DNA of 16,805 nucleotides from a bacterium UBP1_UBA4783 (GCA_002403075.1 DHHB01000077.1:1-16805); one strand, 5' to 3'. Counted from the stretch's first letter, positions 5,636 through 12,913 are shown. Translations and numbers: made by a program. Notes: generated by a model from the letters alone, not told the origin.

Positions 5636-7528
5636 ATGGCAGGCTCTCGTTTCTCCCGAACTGTTCCCGCTCTCGCCCTCCTCACCCTCTCTCTCCTGTC
5701 CCCGGCCCGCGCGTCCGGAGACGCCGGCGGCGGCGAGCGGATCTACCCCGGCCCCGAGATCGTCGTCACCGCGACGCGCATCGAATGGCCCGTCGACAAG
5801 ACGGCGGGATTCGTCACCGTCCTCACCTCGGCCGACATCCGCGCGCGCCGCGCGGAGAACGTCGCCGACGCGCTCCGGAGCGTCCCCTCTCTCATTGTCG
5901 CGCGGTCGGGGAGCGCCGGCAAGGCCGTGAGCGTCTTCATGCGGGGCGCCGCGAGCAACCACGTCCTCGTCATGCTCGACGGCGTGCCGATGAACGACCC
6001 GACGACCGGCGCTTTCGATTTCTCCGACCTCTCGACCGCCGGCGTCGAGCGCATCGAGATCGTGCGCGGGCCGCACGGCGTGCTCTACGGATCGAACGCG
6101 ATCGGCGGCGTGATCAACGTCATCACGCACGCGAAGCGATCGGGCGCGAGACGGAGTCTCACGGCGGCGGCCGGAACGTTCGGGAGCGCGGAGGGCGCGG
6201 CCTCGATCTCGGGGGGCGGCCCGGCCTACAGCTACTCGTACGCGATCTCGGGGTTCACGACCGACGGTCCCGGCGGAAACGATTTTCACCGGCGCGGCGC
6301 CTTCTCGGCCGCCGTCTCGACCGCGGCCGGCGAGGGCTCCGACGTATCGCTCAGTCTCCGGTACAACCGGGCGAACACCGGCCTCGGCGGCCCGGTATTC
6401 GACCGGGACCCGAACGCCCGGCAGGGCGGCGGCTCGGTCGTCGCTTCGGCGGCGTACCGCCGGATCGAGAACGGCGCGTGGAGCCACGAGATCCGGACCT
6501 CGTTCCTCTCCCGCGAGATCACGTGGGACGATCCCGTCGATCCGTCGGAGGCGGGCCCCTACTCGGGCGACGCCTTTTCGGAGATCGCCTCGAGCGCGGC
6601 GACCGCCCTCTGGCAGAACAACCTGCGCATCCGCGAAACGCTCTGGATCACCGCCGGCGCCGAATGGAAGGAGGAGCGGACGACGAACAGCGGATACTCC
6701 CCCTTCGGCACGACCAGCTTCGACGACCGCATCCGCAACGCGAGCGCGTTTCTCAGCTGCATCGCCGACCGTCCCGGCCTCCCGACGCTCTCCGCGGGGG
6801 CGCGCTTCGACGGGCATAGCGAGTTCGGGAACGTCGCCACCTACCGGTTCTCCGCCTCGTACCCGGCGCCCCGCATCGGAGCGACGATCAAGGCCTCGGC
6901 GGGCACGGGGTTCCGCGCGCCGAGCCTCAACGAGCTCTACTACCCGGGTTACGGCAATCCGTCGCTCGCCCCCGAGCACAGCCGCGGGTGGGACTGCGGC
7001 GCCCGGCGGGAGCTCTTCGCGGGCCGCGCGAGCCTCGAGGCGTCGTATTTCAGCAACGCGTACCGCGACATGATCTCGTTCGACTTCTCGACCTATACGG
7101 CGGGCAACATCGACGAGGCGGCGAGCGACGGCGTGGAGATCCGCGCGTCGCTCCGTCCGCGGCGGGGTATCGATATCGAGGGATACTACGCCTACACCCG
7201 GACCGAGGATCGCTCGACCGGCGAGTGGCTGCTTCGCCGCCCGCGCCACGGCGGAGGCGCGGCCGTGACGGTGGCCGCGGGCCCGGTCGAAACGCTCGTG
7301 TCGGCCTCGTTCGCCGGCGGGCGCCTCGACAACGACTTCGGCGGGCCGCTCGGGGAGCATTACACGAAGGCGTACACCCTGCTCGACGCGGCGGTCTCGT
7401 GGCGGCCGGCGCCGGGATACGAGGTCTTCTGCAGGGGCGGCAACATCCTCGACGAGCGATACGACGAGGTCGCCGGATACCCCTCGCCGGGGCGGTCGTT
7501 CGCGGTCGGCACGACGATGACATTCTGA
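5636..7528 (+). CDS. btuB: BtuB-like TonB-dependent cobalamin receptor
   Basis: This 630-residue outer-membrane receptor is predicted to import cobalamin or related corrinoids using TonB-ExbBD energy. A signal peptide covers about residues 1-26 (cleavage near ARA-SG). A TonB box (EIVVTA, 41-46) follows. The plug domain, about 52-165, contains ADALRSVPSLIVARSGS, VFMRGAASNHVLVMLDGVPMND and VERIEIVRGPHGVLYGSNAIGGVINVIT, all typical of BtuB/CirA-type plugs. The rest is a beta-barrel with many alternating aromatic and polar strands, including FRAPSLNELYYPGYGNPSLAPE, and it ends in phenylalanine (TMTF), the signal for BAM-mediated assembly. Size matches BtuB (about 600). The substrate call rests on the cobalamin riboswitch directly upstream. 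The start is secure, with AGGTGGAGG 6 bases before the ATG. No B12 ABC transporter or synthesis gene is adjacent. Confidence 0.9.
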   Translation: MAGSRFSRTVPALALLTLSLLSPARASGDAGGGERIYPGPEIVVTATRIEWPVDKTAGFVTVLTSADIRARRAENVADALRSVPSLIVARSGSAGKAVSVFMRGAASNHVLVMLDGVPMNDPTTGAFDFSDLSTAGVERIEIVRGPHGVLYGSNAIGGVINVITHAKRSGARRSLTAAAGTFGSAEGAASISGGGPAYSYSYAISGFTTDGPGGNDFHRRGAFSAAVSTAAGEGSDVSLSLRYNRANTGLGGPVFDRDPNARQGGGSVVASAAYRRIENGAWSHEIRTSFLSREITWDDPVDPSEAGPYSGDAFSEIASSAATALWQNNLRIRETLWITAGAEWKEERTTNSGYSPFGTTSFDDRIRNASAFLSCIADRPGLPTLSAGARFDGHSEFGNVATYRFSASYPAPRIGATIKASAGTGFRAPSLNELYYPGYGNPSLAPEHSRGWDCGARRELFAGRASLEASYFSNAYRDMISFDFSTYTAGNIDEAASDGVEIRASLRPRRGIDIEGYYAYTRTEDRSTGEWLLRRPRHGGGAAVTVAAGPVETLVSASFAGGRLDNDFGGPLGEHYTKAYTLLDAAVSWRPAPGYEVFCRGGNILDERYDEVAGYPSPGRSFAVGTTMTF

Positions 7529-7546
7529 GGCGTTCCGTGCTATGAT
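7517..7546 (+). promoter_or_regulatory. Promoter of the dodecin gene
   Basis: ATGACA at 7517-7522 (five of six matches to TTGACA) is 18 bases from TATGAT at 7541-7546. A TG at 7538-7539 makes this an extended -10. The -35 lies inside the last codons of the receptor gene. It predicts a start near 7553 and a leader of about 70 bases, so the dodecin is likely expressed independently of the B12 switch. Confidence 0.6.
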
Positions 7547-7556
7547 GCGCCGTGGG

Positions 7557-7572
7557 CGCCCCGCGCGGGGCG
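7557..7572. repeat. Perfect 16-bp palindrome in the dodecin leader
   Basis: CGCCCCGC followed directly by GCGGGGCG is a perfect palindrome. It starts about 4 bases after the predicted dodecin transcription start, a place where a repressor operator or leader hairpin would act. A GC-only palindrome can also arise by chance in DNA this GC-rich, and it has no T-run to suggest a terminator. Confidence 0.35.
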
Positions 7573-7624
7573 TTCATGCGGACACGAAACGGCGTTCGGA
7601 AGGAAACGTGAAAGGGGGCTCGCC

Positions 7625-7828
7625 ATGGCGATCGCACGCGTCACGGAGATCGTCGCTTCCTCGACGAAGGGCTGGACGGAGGCGGCGCAGGAGGGTTTCA
7701 AGCGCGCGAGCAAGACGCTCCGCGGCATAACCGGTCTCGAGGTCGTCAAGCAGACGGCGCACATCGAGAAGGGAAAGATCGTCGAGTACCGCGTGACGAT
7801 GCGGGTGATCTTCGTTCTCGAGCATTGA
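7625..7828 (+). CDS. Dodecin-family protein
   Basis: This complete 67-residue protein matches the dodecin fold, a small beta-alpha-beta-beta unit that assembles into hollow dodecamers binding and buffering flavins. Recognisable stretches are ARVTEIVASSTKGWTEAAQE (4-23), RASKTLRGI (27-35) and KIVEYRVTMRVIFVLE (51-66), and the length fits the family. In flavin-binding dodecins a tryptophan follows this helix (for example in an EWFEV context) and stacks on the isoalloxazine ring. Here the aligned stretch reads TGLEVV (36-41), with glycine at that place, so ligand binding may differ. The only tryptophan, W17, is in the helix. GGGGG lies 7 bases before the ATG. The gene has its own promoter and terminator and is not obviously coupled to either neighbour. 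Confidence 0.92.
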   Translation: MAIARVTEIVASSTKGWTEAAQEGFKRASKTLRGITGLEVVKQTAHIEKGKIVEYRVTMRVIFVLEH

Positions 7829-7857
7829 GCGCCGGCGGCGCGTTCCCGGTCTTCGAG

Positions 7858-7885
7858 CGAGCCCGGCCCCTGCCGGGCTCGTTTC
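7858..7885 (+). terminator. Intrinsic terminator after dodecin
   Basis: CGAGCCCGGC, loop CCCT and GCCGGGCTCG form a perfect 10-bp stem followed by TTT. It begins 30 bases after the dodecin stop and abuts the stop codon of the convergent phoU, so it probably also blocks transcription from the other side, although the minus-strand side has no T-run. Confidence 0.75.
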
Positions 7886-8561
7886 ACGTCTGCGAGCGGT
7901 AGTCCTCCGCGTGGTGGCGGACGATGACGCCCTCGACCATGTAGACGACGTCCTCGGCGACGTTCGTTGCGTGATCGGCGATCCGTTCGAGGTGGCGCGA
8001 GCACGAGAGGAGATGGATGAGACTCTCGAGCTCCTCCGGATTCCGGCGGATGGCGTCCTGAATTCGGATGTACATCTCGCGGTTCATCGCGTCCACTTCG
8101 TCGTCGGCGACGAGCACCTCGCGGGCGAGCCCTGAATCGCGGTTCACGAGCGCGTCGAGGCTCCTGCGGACCATCTCCTTCGTCTTCTCCGCCATGAGCG
8201 CGAGATCGAGCGGGATCTCGACGCGCGCCCGCGAGGCGAGAAACGCCGCCCGCTCCGCGATGTTGACGGCGAGGTCCCCCATCCGCTCGAGATCGCTGTT
8301 GATCTTGAGTATGGCGACGATGAAGCGCAGGTCCCCGGCGACCGGCTGATGGAGGGCGAGCACTTTGAGACATTCCTCCTCGATTTCGATCTCCGTCTGA
8401 TCGATGTCGCGGTCGTCCGAGGCGATCACCTCTTCGGCGAGCGACGAGTTGCGCTCGGTGAGGGCGCGGACCGCCTTGTAAACGTTGTCCTCGACCGTGG
8501 CGCTCAGCGCGAGCACGCGCTTCTTGAGATTTTCGATCTCCCGTTCCAGATGCTTCGACAC
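7884..8561 (-). CDS. phoU: Phosphate transport regulator PhoU
   Basis: This 225-residue cytoplasmic protein couples PstSCAB activity to the PhoR kinase and keeps the Pho regulon off when phosphate is ample. It shows the internal duplication of PhoU: two three-helix bundles, each with an E/D-xxx-D metal-cluster motif, DLERMGDLAVNIAER near residues 89-103 and RHLERIADHATNVAED near 190-205. The N-terminus (SKHLEREIENLKKRVLALS) is also typical. The frame starts with GTG at 8561, preceded by GGGGTG; no ATG fits the conserved N-terminus. It lies 59 bases after pstB and closes the pst operon. Its stop is at the terminator shared with the convergent dodecin gene. Confidence 0.96.
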   Translation of the reverse strand: MSKHLEREIENLKKRVLALSATVEDNVYKAVRALTERNSSLAEEVIASDDRDIDQTEIEIEEECLKVLALHQPVAGDLRFIVAILKINSDLERMGDLAVNIAERAAFLASRARVEIPLDLALMAEKTKEMVRRSLDALVNRDSGLAREVLVADDEVDAMNREMYIRIQDAIRRNPEELESLIHLLSCSRHLERIADHATNVAEDVVYMVEGVIVRHHAEDYRSQT

Positions 8562-8590
8562 GATTCACCCCGTCCGGTTTGATTGTTTCG

Positions 8591-8607
8591 CCGCGGCCGC
8601 GCCGCGG
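8591..8607 (-). other. Intra-operon stem-loop between pstB and phoU
   Basis: On the transcribed strand CCGCGGC, loop GCG and GCCGCGG form a 7-bp GC stem in the 59-base gap. With no T-run it is not a standard terminator. It could slow RNA decay or reduce read-through into phoU, or have no role. Confidence 0.3.
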
Positions 8608-8620
8608 TTCCCGCCGCGGA

Positions 8621-9445
8621 TCATCCGAAGCGGCCCGTGATGTAATCTTCCGTGTGCTTCTCCTTCGGCTTCGTGAACACCTCGCCGGTGTCGCCGAATT
8701 CTATCAGACGTCCCTCGTAGAAGTAAGCGGTCATATCGGAGACGCGGGCCGCCTGCTGCATGTTGTGGGTGACGATCACGATCGTGTAGTCGCCCCTCAG
8801 CTCGCCGATGAGGTCTTCGATCCTGGCCGTCGAGCGGGGATCGAGCGCCGAGGCGGGCTCGTCCATGAGAAGTATCCGCGGATTCACCGCGATCGCGCGC
8901 GCGATGCAGAGGCGCTGCTGCTGGCCGCCGGAGAGGCCGAGGGCGTTGTCGCCGAGCCGGTCCTTGACCTCGTCCCAGAGGGCGGCGCGCCTGAGGCTGC
9001 GCTCGACGATCTCGCCGAGGCTCGAGCGGTCGCCCGTCCCGTGGATGCGCGGACCGAACGCGACGTTGTCGAATATGCTCTTCGGGAACGGATTCGGCTT
9101 CTGGAACACCATTCCGATCATCTTCCGGAGCGCCACCACGTCGACCTCGGGGGCGTAGATCTCCTGTCCGTCGAGCGAGAGTCCGCCCGTCGCGCTGCAG
9201 CCGGGTATGAGGTCGTTCATGCGGTTGATGGCGCGCAGAAACGTGCTCTTTCCGCAGCCGCTCGGGCCGATGATCGCGGTCACGAATCCGGCGGGGATGT
9301 CGAGCGACGCCTTGTCCACCGCCGCCTTCGAACCGTAGAAGACGGAGAATTCCCGGGCCGCGATGAGCGTCCGGGCGCCGGCCGCGGCGTTCCCGCCGCG
9401 GGGCGGCCGCGCCGGCTGTTCCGCGAGATTGATACGTGCGTGCAC
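8621..9445 (-). CDS. pstB: Phosphate ABC transporter ATP-binding protein PstB
   Basis: This cytoplasmic ATPase subunit powers phosphate import through PstC-PstA. Counting from the GTG at 9445 (274 residues), Walker A is GPSGCGKST at about 60-68. The Q-loop is VFQKPNPFPKSI from 113, a PstB-specific sequence. The ABC signature is LSGGQQQR at about 171-178, Walker B ILLMDEP at 191-197, and the switch histidine THNMQQA near 226. The GTG start is preferred because GGAGG lies 8 bases before it. An ATG at 9460 (279 residues) has no ribosome-binding site, and GGAGG actually falls just after it. The first 25 or so residues before the ATPase core are a Pro/Ala/Gly-rich extension not needed for the fold. 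It lies between pstA and phoU on the same strand. Confidence 0.96.
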   Translation of the reverse strand: MHARINLAEQPARPPRGGNAAAGARTLIAAREFSVFYGSKAAVDKASLDIPAGFVTAIIGPSGCGKSTFLRAINRMNDLIPGCSATGGLSLDGQEIYAPEVDVVALRKMIGMVFQKPNPFPKSIFDNVAFGPRIHGTGDRSSLGEIVERSLRRAALWDEVKDRLGDNALGLSGGQQQRLCIARAIAVNPRILLMDEPASALDPRSTARIEDLIGELRGDYTIVIVTHNMQQAARVSDMTAYFYEGRLIEFGDTGEVFTKPKEKHTEDYITGRFG

Positions 9446-9460
9446 GTCGCGCACCTCCAT

Positions 9461-9492
9461 GTCGGACGCCGGCCCGCCGCCGGCCGGCCGAC
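9461..9492 (-). other. Intra-operon stem-loop between pstA and pstB
   Basis: The gap between pstA and pstB holds an imperfect hairpin. The outer stem pairs 9461-9465 with 9488-9492 and the inner stem 9469-9473 with 9479-9483, closing a CCGCC loop. The sequence is almost all G and C and has no T-run, so a role in RNA stability or in the relative output of pstB is more likely than termination. Confidence 0.35.
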
Positions 9493-9496
9493 GGTT

Positions 9497-10843
9497 CTAC
9501 CCTCGAAGCTTCTTCGACACCCTCGCGCGCAGAACGATCGCGGCGAGGTTGAGCAACAGCACGAGCACGACGAGGGTGAGGACCATGCCGTATTGAACGT
9601 GGCGGATCTCATCGACCGCTTCGTGCTCGGTCGCGAGGTTGTAAATGTTCCACGGAAGCGCCGGCGTCGGTTGCGAGAGCGTCTGCCAGATCGCGAGCGG
9701 CTTCCCCACGCTCACGGCCGCCGTGAAGATGATAGGCGCCGTCTCCCCCGCCGCGCGCCCCATGCTGATGATGACGCTCGTGAGAACGCCGGGGAGCGCG
9801 GCCGGCAGAATGACCGTGACGATCGAGCGCCACCTGCTCGCGCCGAGGCTCATCGCCGCCTCCTTGTAGGCGACGGGCACCGATTTTATCGCCTCCTCGG
9901 AGGCGCGGATGACGGTCGGGAGAATGAGAAGCGCGAGGGTCAGCGAGCCGGCGAGCACGCTCTTCGACGGCGAGACGCGCAGGGTGTTGATGAAAAAGGC
10001 GAGCCCGAAAAGACCGAACACGATGCTCGGCACCCCGGCGAGCGAGCTGATGCACGTGCGGAGCATGCTCACGAACGCGCTCTCGCCGGCGTACTCGGCG
10101 AGATAGATCGCCGCGACGATCCCGAGCGGCACGGCGAAGAGCATGGCGCCGACGGCGAGGTAGAAGGTGCCGAGGAGCTCCGGCCAGATGCCGCCGAAGA
10201 TATGCGCGTCGAACGACTGATCGAAGAGAAAACGCCAGTAGAAGGTCGTCCGCGGCCGGAGCATGGCCCGGGCGTCCCGCTCGAGAACGCCGAAGAGCGG
10301 TTCGAGCGCCGTGCCGCGAAAGCGCTCGACGCGGGGCGTCGCGACCTTGACCCCCATCTTCGTCGCGTCGGAATAGTCGTAGTCCTCGACGTAGAGAATA
10401 CGATGGAGGACCACGGAGGCGCGATCCCAGCGCGTTTGGCCGTATTGGTCCCGTATGAGCACGGGCGTCTGCCGTCCCGGGGCGGGCCCGAGGAGCTCCG
10501 CGACGAGCTCCCGCACCTCGCGAAAATCGCTTCGATAGCCGCGCCGGTCCTCGGCGTCCGCGGTGTCGAGCGCCGCCTCGAAGCGGGCGATCGCTTCGTA
10601 CACGGGCGCCCTCGCGGCGGCGGCGGCCGCCTTCTCCGCCTCGATCGCCGCGCGGTCGCCGCGGCCGAACTTTTCGAGCATGAGCCGGCGGTTCTCGACG
10701 GTGCCCCGGAACACGAACGCGCCGGATCCCTTGGCGAAGATGGGCATGAGGAGCACGACGAGGGCCGCCGCCATGAGCGCGATGGAGAAATACCCCACGG
10801 CGGTGAAGGATCGATCGAACGTTTTGCGCGATCCGGGATCCAT
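9497..10843 (-). CDS. pstA: Phosphate ABC transporter permease PstA with large insertion
   Basis: This 448-residue inner-membrane permease partners PstC in the phosphate channel. Typical PstA is about 280-300 residues. The C-terminal two-thirds is a standard MetI-like permease: helices from about residue 219 (PELLGTFYLAVGAMLFAVPLG), SSLAGVPSIVFGLFGLAFF, and the ATPase-contacting EAA-type loop SVPVAYKEAAMSLGASRWRS near 325-344. Helix 1 is at about 17-35. Between helix 1 and the core lies a soluble, charged, helix-rich segment of about 180 residues (36-218), including RAAIEAEKAAAAAARAP and QTPVLIRDQYGQTRWD, predicted to face the periplasm. The start is supported by GGGGGAGG overlapping the pstC end, and the genes are only 3 bases apart, so translation is probably coupled. 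Confidence 0.94.
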   Translation of the reverse strand: MDPGSRKTFDRSFTAVGYFSIALMAAALVVLLMPIFAKGSGAFVFRGTVENRRLMLEKFGRGDRAAIEAEKAAAAAARAPVYEAIARFEAALDTADAEDRRGYRSDFREVRELVAELLGPAPGRQTPVLIRDQYGQTRWDRASVVLHRILYVEDYDYSDATKMGVKVATPRVERFRGTALEPLFGVLERDARAMLRPRTTFYWRFLFDQSFDAHIFGGIWPELLGTFYLAVGAMLFAVPLGIVAAIYLAEYAGESAFVSMLRTCISSLAGVPSIVFGLFGLAFFINTLRVSPSKSVLAGSLTLALLILPTVIRASEEAIKSVPVAYKEAAMSLGASRWRSIVTVILPAALPGVLTSVIISMGRAAGETAPIIFTAAVSVGKPLAIWQTLSQPTPALPWNIYNLATEHEAVDEIRHVQYGMVLTLVVLVLLLNLAAIVLRARVSKKLRG

Positions 10844-10846
10844 CCC

Positions 10847-11971
10847 CTATGTCCTCCCCCGCCGAAGCCTACGGACGGCGAGCTCGCTCAGGAGGTTCAT
10901 GACGAACGCGACGGCGAGGAGACAGAGCGCCATCGCGAACAGCACGTGATACCGGGAGGAGCCGTACACGTGGTCGGCCTCCCCCATGTCTCCGGCGATC
11001 GTCGCGGTGAGCGTGCGAACGGGCTCGAGGAGGTTGAACCACGGCTCGGGCACCTTGGCCGCGTTCCCCGAGGCCATCCACACGACCATCGTCTCGCCGA
11101 TGGCGCGCATAACGCCGAGGATCACGGCGGCGAGGATGCCGCTCTTCGCGGCGGGGACGACGACGCGGAGCAGCGTCTCGACGCGGGTCGCGCCGAGCGC
11201 GTAGCTCCCCTCGCGGAGATCCCTCCCCACGGCGACGAGCGCGTCCTCGGAGACGCTCACGACGGTCGGGAGCGCCATGACGCCGAGGATGATCGACGCG
11301 TTGAGCGCGTTCGTGCCGCTGCCGACGGTGAGCCGCCCGAGCGCGCCGGCGAGCGCCGCGAGACCGGCGGCGAAAAGCGCCCCGACGGCGAGCCCCGCTC
11401 CGACGCGCACGGCGCGGCGCGAGGCCTCGGGCGCGCGCGCCCCCGCGGCGTTGCCCGCGATCGCGGACCCGACGAGGGCGAACGGCAGGAGCACGACGAT
11501 CGCTCCCGCGGCGAGCAGACTCCCGCCGTGGGACTGGAGAAGAGGGGCGAACACGACGAGCGCGAAGAATCCGTACACAACCGACGGGATCGCGGCGAGC
11601 ATCTCGATGACCGGCTTCACGATCTGCCGCACCGAAAAAGGCAGGATATCGCTCAGGCACAGGGCCGCGAGCACGCCGAGCGGCACGGCGACGACGCTCG
11701 CGCCGATCGTCACGAGCGCGCTGCCGATGAAGATGGCGAGGGCCCCGAACTCCGCCTCCTCCCGCGAGGGATACCATCGCACGCTTCCGAAGAACTCGCG
11801 GACCCCCTCGAAGCGGAAAAAGGGCACCGCGTCCTTGACGATGAAATAGAAGATGAAGAGGAGCGCGATGATCGAGCTCGAGGCGACCGCGGCGAGCACG
11901 GAATGTCCGAAAAGGGCGGCGAGGCGGCTCCGCCGCCTCGCCCCCTTCGTCATGAGAAGCTGCTCGTGCAT
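10847..11971 (-). CDS. pstC: Phosphate ABC transporter permease PstC
   Basis: This 374-residue inner-membrane permease forms the phosphate channel with PstA. Family features include helix 1 (about 25-46), FIVKDAVPFF, a FYSLPSREEAEFG-like region reading RWYPSREEAEFGALAIFIGSA at 65-85, PVIEMLAAIPSVVYGFFALVVF (120-141), and the EAA-type loop REGSYALGATRVETLLRVVVP near 253-273, followed by GVMRAIGETM. Residues about 151-220 are an insertion, largely hydrophobic and Ala/Gly-rich, with one or two extra membrane spans, placed where most PstC proteins pass directly into the ALPTVVSVSEDAL helix. The ATG at 11971 shares one base with the pstS stop (TGATG). No strong ribosome-binding site is seen there, so initiation probably depends on pstS translation; M7 at 11953 is an alternative start. 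Confidence 0.95.
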   Translation of the reverse strand: MHEQLLMTKGARRRSRLAALFGHSVLAAVASSSIIALLFIFYFIVKDAVPFFRFEGVREFFGSVRWYPSREEAEFGALAIFIGSALVTIGASVVAVPLGVLAALCLSDILPFSVRQIVKPVIEMLAAIPSVVYGFFALVVFAPLLQSHGGSLLAAGAIVVLLPFALVGSAIAGNAAGARAPEASRRAVRVGAGLAVGALFAAGLAALAGALGRLTVGSGTNALNASIILGVMALPTVVSVSEDALVAVGRDLREGSYALGATRVETLLRVVVPAAKSGILAAVILGVMRAIGETMVVWMASGNAAKVPEPWFNLLEPVRTLTATIAGDMGEADHVYGSSRYHVLFAMALCLLAVAFVMNLLSELAVRRLRRGRT

Positions 11972-12819
11972 CAGTACTTGGTGACCGGCACGAAGCCGAT
12001 CTCTTCGACGATTTCCTGCCCCTTCGGGCCGAGATACAGGGTGATGAACGCGTGCAGGTGGCTGCCGAGCTTCGGATAGCCGTTCGTGAACATGTAGAGC
12101 GGCCGCGCCACGGGGTAGACGCCCGACGAGACGGTCGCGTTGTCCGGAGCGACATTGTTGATCTTGAGCGCCTTCACGGTGCGGTCCGCGAAGCCGAGCC
12201 CGACGTAGCCGATCGCCGCAGGCGTGCTCTGGACGCGCTGGCGGATGGCGCCGTTCGATCCGACGTACTCGGCGGTCGCGACGATCTTCGCCTTATTCAT
12301 GACGAGCTCCTCGAAGCTCTCGTAGGTCCCGCTGTTCGTGTCGCGGCTGATGAGCACGATCTTGACGTCCGGGCCGCCGAGCTGCTTCCAGCTCGTGATC
12401 TTTCCGGTGTAGATGTCGCGCACCTGCTCGACCGTGAGACCCGTGACGGGGTTGCTCGGGTGGACGATGATCGCGATGCCGTCGACCGCGACGACGTGGG
12501 CGACGGGAAAGACGCCCTTCGCGACGGCGGCCTTGAACTCCTCGTCCTTCATGAAGCGCGACATGTCAGCGATGTCGCACATGCCGTTCACGAGCGCCTT
12601 CGCGCCGTTGCCGCTGCCCGATTCGCTCACCGTCACGTTGACGCCGGGGTTTTTCTGCATGTAGTACTCGGCGAAGGCCTTGGCGATCGGACCGACCGTG
12701 GTCGAGCCGTCGATGATGATCCTGTTGGCCTGAGCGGCCGCCGGACCCGCTCCGAAGAGACCCGCGACGAGCACCACCGCCGCGAGCGTGATCGCGATCG
12801 TATGCTTCATTCTCGACAT
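11971..12819 (-). CDS. pstS: Periplasmic phosphate-binding protein PstS
   Basis: This 282-residue protein captures phosphate in the periplasm and delivers it to PstC-PstA. A signal peptide covers residues 1-31 (basic MSRMKH, hydrophobic core, PAAAQA). It has no lipobox cysteine, as expected for a diderm. Phosphate-contacting loops are recognisable: DGSTT (37-41), SGSGNG (67-72), IADMSR (83-88) and SRDTNSGT (158-165), plus GSNGAIRQRV and AIGYVGLGF further on. The ATG at 12819 is chosen because GGGAGG lies 5 bases upstream; an in-frame ATG at 12846 lies right at the -10 box and is unlikely. It heads the pstSCAB-phoU operon, behind a four-unit Pho box and a perfect TATAAT. Confidence 0.97.
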   Translation of the reverse strand: MSRMKHTIAITLAAVVLVAGLFGAGPAAAQANRIIIDGSTTVGPIAKAFAEYYMQKNPGVNVTVSESGSGNGAKALVNGMCDIADMSRFMKDEEFKAAVAKGVFPVAHVVAVDGIAIIVHPSNPVTGLTVEQVRDIYTGKITSWKQLGGPDVKIVLISRDTNSGTYESFEELVMNKAKIVATAEYVGSNGAIRQRVQSTPAAIGYVGLGFADRTVKALKINNVAPDNATVSSGVYPVARPLYMFTNGYPKLGSHLHAFITLYLGPKGQEIVEEIGFVPVTKY

Positions 12820-12847
12820 CGTATCCTCCCTGTTCGTTCTCTCCATT

Positions 12848-12901
12848 ATTATAGTTCGCTTCCGTCAGCGTTTCGTTAACGCTTCGTTAGGATTTCGTGA
12901 G
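12848..12901 (-). promoter_or_regulatory. Pho-box promoter of pstS (four 11-bp repeats plus TATAAT)
   Basis: On the transcribed strand four hexamers, CTCACG (12901-12896), CTAACG (12890-12885), TTAACG (12879-12874) and CTGACG (12868-12863), start exactly 11 bases apart with mostly AT-leaning 5-base spacers. Nine bases after the last one is a perfect TATAAT at 12853-12848. There is no separate -35 box. This is the layout of PhoB-activated promoters, in which the repeats replace the -35. The predicted start near 12841 leaves a leader of about 22 bases. Confidence 0.85.
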
Positions 12902-12913
12902 GAAACCGTCCTC

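Noticed and set aside
5615..7360. A 581-codon minus-strand open frame antisense to the TonB receptor
   Set aside because: It covers the receptor's plug and barrel, which have clear family motifs on the plus strand; the antisense product is low-complexity and Arg-rich.
8579..12079. A 1166-codon open frame on the plus strand, antisense to pstB-pstA-pstC
   Set aside because: It is a mirror of real genes in GC-rich DNA: the product is an Arg/Asp/Glu/His-rich low-complexity string with no domain, and the minus-strand genes are unambiguous PstB, PstA and PstC.
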